DNA of 5,994 bases from Elusimicrobiota bacterium (GTDB lineage Bacteria > Elusimicrobiota > Elusimicrobia > UBA1565 > UBA9628). Positions 1-4,677 of this stretch are shown here, piece by piece. How positions within the stretch are numbered: the stretch's first letter is position 1; each line of letters begins with the position of its first letter. Under the pieces are notes generated by a model. It had not been told where the DNA came from. It saw nothing but the letters and a program-made list of their open reading frames with translations, and made no database searches. The stretch is taken from positions 1 to 5,994 of the forward strand of contig JAGWJU010000086.1 of assembly GCA_028865585.1 (NCBI GenBank), read 5' to 3'. A program made the position numbers and the translations under genes.

Positions 1-1
1 G

Positions 2-508
2 GAGAATATCCAGCGTGAAGACTTAAATCCCGTTGAAACCGCGCAAAGCTATCTCAAACTCGTCGAAGACTTCGGTTTTTCGCAGGCGGACCTCACCAAG
101 ATTCTCGGAAAATCAAAAGCGGCCGTGTCCAACACCCTGCGGCTCTTGGATCTTCCCGAGGATATGCAGCAGGCGCTGGCCGAGGGGAAAATCACCGAAG
201 GCCACGCGCGAGCGCTCTTGGCCATTGACGGGGAGGCAGAACGTCGGCGCGTTTTTTCCGAAATGCTGGCGCGCAAAATGTCCGTGCGCGAGGCGGAGGC
301 GTTGTCCCGCGGCGCCAAGCCTTCCGCGCCGGCGCGGCGCGGCGCGGAAAAGCCGGCGGACATCCGCGCGCTGGAAAATTCCCTTCAGGAACAGTTGGGA
401 ACAAAAGTGGAAATCCGAACCAACTCGCAGCAAAATCGCGGCCGTCTCAGCATCCACTTCTACTCTCTCGAGGACTTCGACAGAATATTAAAAATCATTA
501 AAAAATAA
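2..508 (+). CDS. parB: Chromosome-partitioning protein ParB, C-terminal 168 residues (5' end outside window)
   Basis: ParB binds centromere-like parS sites, loads as a CTP-dependent clamp and works with the ATPase ParA to segregate replicated origins. The reading frame is open from base 2 and the first codons give ENIQREDLNP, the conserved ParB motif in the nucleotide-binding region, so roughly the first third of the protein is missing to the left. A helix-turn-helix follows at fragment residues about 25-47 (FGFSQADLTKILGKSKAAVS), then the conserved EGKITEGHARALLAI helix region (61-75). A variable Ala/Arg/Pro-rich linker covers about 102-120. The C-terminal dimerisation domain is at about 122-168, with ALENSLQEQLGTKVEI and a final RLSIHFYSLEDFDRIL strand-helix. 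Its TAA shares one base with the next gene's ATG. A plasmid ParB is possible in principle, but the domain order and housekeeping neighbours fit the chromosomal type. Confidence 0.96.
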   Translation, partial: ENIQREDLNPVETAQSYLKLVEDFGFSQADLTKILGKSKAAVSNTLRLLDLPEDMQQALAEGKITEGHARALLAIDGEAERRRVFSEMLARKMSVREAEALSRGAKPSAPARRGAEKPADIRALENSLQEQLGTKVEIRTNSQQNRGRLSIHFYSLEDFDRILKIIKK

Positions 509-516
509 TGATTTTT
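490..516 (+). promoter_or_regulatory. AT-rich hairpin covering the parB stop and the next gene's start codon
   Basis: Bases 490-500 (AAAAATCATTA) are perfectly complementary to 506-516 (TAATGATTTTT), with an AAAAA loop, giving an 11-bp stem. All but one pair are A-T in otherwise GC-rich DNA. The downstream ATG (508-510) lies inside the 3' arm, and the T run continues two bases past the stem. No good Shine-Dalgarno sequence precedes this ATG. A plausible role is a weak start-sequestering structure that translating parB ribosomes melt. A weak terminator or attenuator is the alternative. The repeat is certain; the function is inferred. Confidence 0.45.
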
Positions 517-1500
517 TTAATCCTTGCCCTTGCGTTCTCCCCGCTCAAGTTTGCGGCCGCCCAATCCGGGCCACCGGCCGTTTCAACGGATGCCGTCCTG
601 CCGACGTACATCGCCTTGGAACCGGACATCCGCCGATTCGGAAAATTCGCGAGCGGCGGCCCCGATTCAAACTGGTACGTCGGCTTCAATAACGCCTGGA
701 TCGTCAAGCTCCCCACGGCGCCGGCAGGACAATTCGTCCGCGCCTTCATCGGCGCCGAATTGGGCCGCGCCAAGACGCAGCCGGATCCGGAGGCGCCTTG
801 GCGGCGGGACGCCGTCGACGGACAAATCTACATGGCGATTTCGCCCGCGCCCGCGTTCTCTCCGGAGCAAAGTTATTTCCTGGCGCAGACCGAGGATCTC
901 CCGCGCGAGCCGGACCCTCAAACGAACGTCGCGGGCGTGGGCGCGGCGCGCTGGTTCTGGGCCGAGGTGCCTTTAAGCCAAGTCAACGCCAGCGGCCCCA
1001 ACTACCTCATCATATGGTCGCCCAGCCCGTCTCTAAGCGCGGCCGCCAATTCGCCCATTCTTGCCGCCTCCGATCAGGCGTCGTCTTTTTGCGATCCGGC
1101 CGGCTGCGCCTGGAACAACAACTCCATCCAGGGCGCGCCGCCGCGCCAGCCGGAGGGCTCTCTCCAGACCCCCCTAAGCAATTTAATGCCCGCCCTGGCC
1201 GTCAAGCTCGTTCCCGCGGAGGGAAAACGGGCGGTCGTCGTTTCCAATCTCCGCGTCGCGCCCCAGGAATCAGGCGTCATCGTTGAGTTTTCCGTTTCCG
1301 GAGCAGACGTTTCCCGCGCCTGGATTGAGGAGTCTCCGGACGGCCTGGATTGGCAGCGCGTTGGAACGTTCTTGGAGACTCCACCCTATATCGTCACCTT
1401 GGGCGCGCGCGCGGCCCCAAAATCAGGGCAGTTCCTGCGCGCGGCCGCCGAGGACATCAGCGGCGATCGGGGGCACAGCGCCGCCTATGCCGCGCCTTAA
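508..1500 (+). CDS. Unrecognised exported protein, 330 aa, coupled to parB
   Basis: I do not recognise this family. The start is fixed: an in-frame stop lies at 499-501, leaving ATG 508 as the only sensible start, and it overlaps the parB stop. Residues 1-18 form a hydrophobic leader (MIFLILALAFSPLKFAAA) with an AAA-Q cleavage site. It is unusual in having no Arg/Lys before the core, and there is no lipobox Cys. The mature part is rich in Pro, Gly, Ala and Trp. It has a conserved-looking block at 53-89 (WYVGFNNAWIVKLP, then FIGAELGRAKT) and another at 148-171 (RWFWAEVPL, GPNYLIIWSP). Its only two cysteines, C195 and C200, could form a disulfide. Residues about 241-330 alternate short hydrophobic strands and loops, compatible with an Ig/FN3-like beta-sandwich; that is inference. 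Codon use is GC-rich at third positions like its neighbours, so I take the gene as real. It is probably periplasmic or surface-located. Confidence 0.8.
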   Translation: MIFLILALAFSPLKFAAAQSGPPAVSTDAVLPTYIALEPDIRRFGKFASGGPDSNWYVGFNNAWIVKLPTAPAGQFVRAFIGAELGRAKTQPDPEAPWRRDAVDGQIYMAISPAPAFSPEQSYFLAQTEDLPREPDPQTNVAGVGAARWFWAEVPLSQVNASGPNYLIIWSPSPSLSAAANSPILAASDQASSFCDPAGCAWNNNSIQGAPPRQPEGSLQTPLSNLMPALAVKLVPAEGKRAVVVSNLRVAPQESGVIVEFSVSGADVSRAWIEESPDGLDWQRVGTFLETPPYIVTLGARAAPKSGQFLRAAAEDISGDRGHSAAYAAP

Positions 1501-2545
1501 AAAAAACGGCCGCGGCCTGGCCGTCGGCGTGGTGGGCGCCAGCGGCATGGTCGGCCGGGAGCTTCTGTCCGTCCTGGAAAAGAGCCGGTTTCCCGTCGGA
1601 GAGCTCAAGGTTTTTTCCTCGGGCCGCGGCGCCAAGAGCGTTTTGTTCCGCAGCCGCCGCCTTCCGCTCTCCGCGCCGAGCCTTGCCGCGCTCCGCGGCT
1701 GCCGCCTAGCGTTTTTCGTGAGTTCAGACGCGGTCTCCCGGCGCTGGGCCCCGGCCTTGGCCGCGTCCGGCGTCTGGGTCATCGACGACAGCTCCGCCTT
1801 CCGCCTCGATGCGAACGTTCCCCTCGTCATTCCGGAAATCAACGCCTCCGTTTTGCGGCGCGATCGCCGGCTCGTCGCGGGGCCCAACTGCACCATGTCG
1901 GGTTTGGGCTTGGCGGCCGCGGCGCTTGACCGCGCGGCGGGGCTCAAGGACGTCCGGGCCGCGTCCTACCAAGCCGTTTCGGGCGCGGGACTCTCGGCCT
2001 TGCGGGAATTTCTCTTGCAAGCGCGAACCGTGACGGGCCGCTTGCGCGCCGAGCGCGCGGATCTCTTCGCGCCGGCGCTGCGCTCCCTTCGCCCCGCGGT
2101 TTTGCCGCGCGCCATCGCCTTCAACGCCGTGCCGCAGGTGGGAGACTTCGCGGCGGACGGCTACTCGAGGGAAGAAATCAAGGTCGCGGCCGAACTCCGC
2201 AAGGTGCTTAGATCGCCGCGTCTCCCGGTCAGCGTGACCGCCGTGCGCGTGCCGACGCTGCGCGGCCACGCCTTGGCCGCTTGGCTGCGGCTCAAGCGCC
2301 CTCTCTCTCTGGCGCGGGCCCGCGCCGTCTTAAAGAAGGCCGCGGGCGTCGTCATGATGGCCGCTCCAGATTATCCGACGCCCGCGGGCTGCGCCGGGCG
2401 CACCGAGGCCTTTGTGGGGCGGCTGCGCCGAGGAGCGAGTCCGAACGAGATCGCGCTCTGGGTGGTTTCCGACAACCTGCTCAAGGGCGCGGCGTCCAAC
2501 TCACTCCAAATCGCCCAAGAGCTCCTGCGCCGGGGCTGGCTTTAG
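1487..2545 (+). CDS. asd: Aspartate-semialdehyde dehydrogenase, 352 aa
   Basis: Asd reduces L-aspartyl-4-phosphate to aspartate semialdehyde with NADPH, the branch-point step to lysine/diaminopimelate, threonine and methionine; it is cytosolic. The N-terminal Rossmann motif VGVVGASGMVGRE is at 13-25. SSAFRLDANVPLVIPEIN (102-119) contains the Arg expected to bind the substrate phosphate. The catalytic Cys is C135 in GPNCTM, where relatives usually have NPNC. YQAVSGAG is at 161-168, FNAVPQVGDF at 212-221, and the catalytic His is H261 in RVPTLRGH. The C-terminal ALWVVSDNLLKGAASNSLQIA (323-343) returns to the nucleotide-binding fold. Length is normal for the NPNC-type family. ATG 1487 is chosen because it sits just before the Rossmann strand; the frame is open further upstream but that part does not resemble the family. 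It overlaps the preceding gene by 14 nt in another frame. Only a weak GGGGG 13 bases upstream could serve as Shine-Dalgarno, so coupling is likely. Confidence 0.96.
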   Translation: MPRLKKNGRGLAVGVVGASGMVGRELLSVLEKSRFPVGELKVFSSGRGAKSVLFRSRRLPLSAPSLAALRGCRLAFFVSSDAVSRRWAPALAASGVWVIDDSSAFRLDANVPLVIPEINASVLRRDRRLVAGPNCTMSGLGLAAAALDRAAGLKDVRAASYQAVSGAGLSALREFLLQARTVTGRLRAERADLFAPALRSLRPAVLPRAIAFNAVPQVGDFAADGYSREEIKVAAELRKVLRSPRLPVSVTAVRVPTLRGHALAAWLRLKRPLSLARARAVLKKAAGVVMMAAPDYPTPAGCAGRTEAFVGRLRRGASPNEIALWVVSDNLLKGAASNSLQIAQELLRRGWL

Positions 2546-2556
2546 GCCCGGCCCCG
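2531..2556. terminator. Possible GC-rich hairpin at the convergent operon junction
   Basis: CGGGGCTGG (2531-2539) can pair with CCGGCCCCG (2548-2556), a 9-bp stem with one G-U pair in the plus-strand RNA and an 8-base loop. It contains the asd stop codon and lies immediately beyond the stop of the opposing 76-codon gene. Neither strand has a T tract after the stem, so it is not a canonical intrinsic terminator. It could still impede polymerase or protect 3' ends from both sides. A second small palindrome, CCCCGCGGGG, overlaps it at 2552-2561. In DNA this GC-rich such pairings also arise by chance. Confidence 0.35.
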
Positions 2557-2565
2557 CGGGGGGAA

Positions 2566-2796
2566 CTACTGCGCCTTGGCTTTTTGGATGCTCTTCTCGA
2601 GCGCCTGGGTCTGCGCGTCGGCGTTCTGGACCGCCGTCTGGGCGCCCTGCGCCGCCGCTTGCGCGCCTTGCGCGTCGCCTTTCAGGCCCTGAACGTAGGC
2701 TGCGGCCGCCTTTTGAACTTGGTCCACCTGCTTGATGTGCGTGTAGACGAACCATGCGCCCACGCCGACGACCGCCAAAAGAACAAGAGTCTTCAT
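2566..2796 (-). CDS. Small membrane-anchored Ala/Gln-rich protein, 76 aa
   Basis: I do not recognise this family. ATG at 2796 follows a near-perfect Shine-Dalgarno GAGGAGG with 5-nt spacing, which decides the start and argues that the gene is translated. It begins 23 nt after the serS stop, so it is probably the last gene of that operon. Residues 3-20 (TLVLLAVVGVGAWFVYTH) form one hydrophobic segment; with a single Lys before it, this looks like an uncleaved signal anchor. There is no lipobox Cys. The rest (21-76) is polar, helix-favouring and almost entirely Ala, Gln, Lys, Val, Asp and Thr. It carries approximate AQGAQ repeats at 42-53 and a likely amphipathic or coiled-coil helix to the KSIQKAKAQ end. 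The tail is probably outside the cytoplasmic membrane. The composition recalls small Ala-rich helical envelope proteins, but no homology is claimed. Confidence 0.72.
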   Translation of the reverse strand: MKTLVLLAVVGVGAWFVYTHIKQVDQVQKAAAAYVQGLKGDAQGAQAAAQGAQTAVQNADAQTQALEKSIQKAKAQ

Positions 2797-2801
2797 GTCC
2801 G

Positions 2802-2808
2802 CCTCCTC
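2802..2808 (-). promoter_or_regulatory. Strong Shine-Dalgarno of the 76-codon gene
   Basis: On the minus strand this reads GAGGAGG, 5 nt before the ATG whose first base is 2796. It is the best anti-16S match in the window. It suggests the small protein is made in larger amounts per transcript than its neighbours, or independently of coupling to serS. Confidence 0.75.
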
Positions 2809-2819
2809 GATGGTTTGAT

Positions 2820-4118
2820 TTAAGACAAATGGTCCGCGCCGAAAAACGGAACCAGCGCCTTGGGCAGCCGAACGCGGCCGTCCTTTTCTTGAAAATTCTC
2901 CAAAATGGCGGCGAAGAGCCGGCCCACCGCGACGCCGCTGCCGTTGAGCGTATGTACGAACTGGGGCGCGGCTTGCGGCGCGGGACGAAAGCGCGCGTTC
3001 ATGCGCCGCGCCTGGAAGTCGCCGCAATCGGAACACGAGGAAATCTCGCGGTAGCGGCCTTCCGACGGCATCCAGACCTCCAGATCGTAGGTCTTGCGGC
3101 TGGAAAAACCCATGTCCCCGGTGCACAAGTGGATGACGCGGTGGGGGATCTCAAGGGTCGTCAGAGCGGCCTCTGCGTCGGCCGTAAGGCGCTCGAGCGC
3201 GGCTAAAGAGTCTTCCGGCTTCGTCACCCAGACCAGCTCGACTTTGTCGAACTGGTGGTTGCGGATAAGGCCGCGCACGTCCTTGCCGTAGGAGCCGGCT
3301 TCCTGGCGAAAGCACGGCGTGTAGGCCGTCATCTTGAGCGGAAGCTTTTCTGCCGGCAGGATTTCTCCGCGCACGAGATTGGTCAAAGGGACTTCCGCGG
3401 TGGGAATGAGATAGAGCGGCCGGCTCTGCTCGCCGCCGCTCTCCGAGGTTTTGTACAGATCGGCCTCGAACTTCGGCAGCTGCCCGGTTCCTTCCATCAC
3501 TTCAGGAAGAACCAAATAGGGCGGATGAATTTCATCATAGCCCGCCTTCGCGTGCAAATCGAGCAGGAACGCGGTGACGGCGCGGATCAACCTGGCTCCT
3601 GCGCCGCGCCAAAGAGCGAAGCGCGCGCCGGAGAGCTTGGCGGCGGCTGAAAAGTCCAAAAGTCCCAACTTCTCGCCCAGCGCCTGATGATCGAGCGGCT
3701 TGAAATCGAAGGTCTTGGGCGTCAATCCCGTGCGGACGACCGGGTTATCCGCCTCGCTTTTGCCGACCGGTACGCTTTCGTGGGGGAGGTTGGGAAGCTC
3801 AAGAGAGGCCTGGCGGAGCGCCGCGGATATTTTTTCCGCCGCTCCGTCCTCGCCGCCTCCCGCGGCGGCTTTGGCTTCGGCCACCTCGGCCATGAGCGCC
3901 GCGGCCTTGGCTTCGTCCTTGGCCGCCTTCGCCTTGCCGATCTCCTTGGAGAGCGCGTTGATTTTCGCGCGGGCTTCCTCGACGGACTTCAAACTCTCGC
4001 GGTGCCGGGCGTCCAGGCGCAGCCACTCCTCCAAAACGGGCAGCGCGGCGCCGCCGCGGCTTTTAAGCCCCGCGCGCGCGGCCTCGGGGTTCTTGCGCAA
4101 AAGCGCCGGGTCGATCAT
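2820..4118 (-). CDS. serS: Serine--tRNA ligase (SerRS), 432 aa
   Basis: This class II aminoacyl-tRNA synthetase charges tRNA-Ser (and tRNA-Sec) with serine in the cytosol. The order is normal. An N-terminal domain starts MIDPALLRKNPEAARAGL. The long helical hairpin arm that grips the tRNA variable arm spans about 28-105 and is very rich in Ala, Lys and Glu here. Motif 1 lies at about 185-205 (GYDEIHPPYLVLPEV), the serine-site TAEVPLTN at 240-247, motif 2 with its loop at 269-292 (CFRQEAGSYGKDVRGLIRNH), EISSCSDCGDFQARR at 358-372, and motif 3 at 391-410 (LNGSGVAVGRLFAAILENFQ). Length matches the family. The start is ATG 4118, with AGGA 8 nt upstream; it overlaps the preceding gene's stop as ATGA, so translation is probably coupled. 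All catalytic motifs look intact, and it is almost certainly the active housekeeping enzyme. Confidence 0.98.
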   Translation of the reverse strand: MIDPALLRKNPEAARAGLKSRGGAALPVLEEWLRLDARHRESLKSVEEARAKINALSKEIGKAKAAKDEAKAAALMAEVAEAKAAAGGGEDGAAEKISAALRQASLELPNLPHESVPVGKSEADNPVVRTGLTPKTFDFKPLDHQALGEKLGLLDFSAAAKLSGARFALWRGAGARLIRAVTAFLLDLHAKAGYDEIHPPYLVLPEVMEGTGQLPKFEADLYKTSESGGEQSRPLYLIPTAEVPLTNLVRGEILPAEKLPLKMTAYTPCFRQEAGSYGKDVRGLIRNHQFDKVELVWVTKPEDSLAALERLTADAEAALTTLEIPHRVIHLCTGDMGFSSRKTYDLEVWMPSEGRYREISSCSDCGDFQARRMNARFRPAPQAAPQFVHTLNGSGVAVGRLFAAILENFQEKDGRVRLPKALVPFFGADHLS

Positions 4119-4675
4119 GGCTTGAATCCTATCTCGCCCGAAACCGTCTGAAGGGGGCGCTCGTCTCCGGCCCTGGGCTCCAACATGGCCTCAAAGCGCA
4201 AGCTCTCGGCCACGAATCCAGCCGTCTTGAGCCGCGACAAGGTCTGGCGCAAAATTTCCGGATCGAGCGGCACGGCCTTGGACTCGTCCGGCAAAAGCCG
4301 CGGGATGCGCCACTCGTCCATCATGAACGGGACGGCCCAGGCCGCCTTCTTCGGATCGGACTGCGGGGCGATCTTCATCGCGAAGTCGTAACGGATGAGG
4401 ATGCCCTCGGCCGGCGCAGTCCCTTTGTTTACGGCCAGAATCCGCGGCCGAATGCGCTGCGCGGCGCGCGGCGTCGAGATCTCAATTTCTTGGATAGGAA
4501 CGAAGTGTGCGCGACGGAGATCCAGGGTCTTTAGCCCGCGCCGCGGCCGAAGCGCGAACCAGCCGGCGCGCGCCAAGACGACCCCGCGCGACGCGGGGCT
4601 CTCCGCCCGCGCGGCCGGAACGGCGAGAGCGGCGGCCAGAAGCGCCGCAAAGATCCCCCCGCGCTTTCGGGACAA
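4115..4675 (-). CDS. Unrecognised secreted protein, 186 aa, between gyrA and serS
   Basis: I do not recognise this family. Translation starts at TTG (4675-4673), supported by an AAGGA 6 nt upstream and by a textbook signal peptide right after it: a basic MSRKR, the core GGIFAALLAAALAVPA, and an ARA-E cleavage site at 24/25. Starting later would lose this peptide. The mature chain has no Cys and is rich in Arg and Pro. After about residue 58 it shows strand-like segments (FVPIQEIEIS, IRPRILAVNKGTAPAEGILIRYDF at about 76-98, SLRFEAMLEP). The N-K-G-x-x-x-A-E-G pattern resembles CARDB or LEA-type Ig-like folds, which I offer only as inference. A helix-prone stretch PEILRQTLSRLKTAGF lies at 139-154. 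It lies two bases after gyrA and overlaps serS by 4 nt, so it is co-transcribed with both. It is likely periplasmic; the role is unknown. Confidence 0.8.
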   Translation of the reverse strand: MSRKRGGIFAALLAAALAVPAARAESPASRGVVLARAGWFALRPRRGLKTLDLRRAHFVPIQEIEISTPRAAQRIRPRILAVNKGTAPAEGILIRYDFAMKIAPQSDPKKAAWAVPFMMDEWRIPRLLPDESKAVPLDPEILRQTLSRLKTAGFVAESLRFEAMLEPRAGDERPLQTVSGEIGFKP

Positions 4676-4677
4676 GG

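Noticed and set aside
571..595. parS-like sequence near GTTTCAACGG
   Set aside because: Only a half-site-like GTTTCA is present, without the palindromic CGTGAAAC partner.
1283..1486. Longer asd start giving a 420-residue protein
   Set aside because: The extra 68 residues overlap the upstream gene in another frame, are Arg/Ser/Pro-rich and lack family resemblance. The Rossmann fold starts right after ATG 1487.
1499..1506. A8 run after the second gene's stop as a frameshift site fusing it to asd
   Set aside because: Ribosomes in the upstream frame meet the TAA at 1498-1500 before decoding the A run, so slippage there could not produce a fusion.
1724..2269. Minus-strand open frame inside asd
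   Set aside because: Arg/Gly-rich composition and complete antisense overlap with a well-supported enzyme gene mark it as a shadow.
2302..2313. CTCTCTCTCTGG short dinucleotide repeat in asd as a phase-variable tract
   Set aside because: It is too short, encodes normal codons in a housekeeping gene, and fits chance.
2797..3126. Upstream extension of the 76-codon gene to 186 residues
   Set aside because: The extension lies antisense to serS, has shadow-like Arg/Gly/Ala composition, and would bypass the GAGGAGG-ATG start and bury the hydrophobic segment mid-protein.
3687..4151. Plus-strand open frames across serS (also around 2754-3206, 3255-3650 and 3700-4125)
   Set aside because: They mirror the clear SerRS frame. 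Long antisense frames are expected in GC-rich genes, and they show no domain signature or ribosome-binding site.
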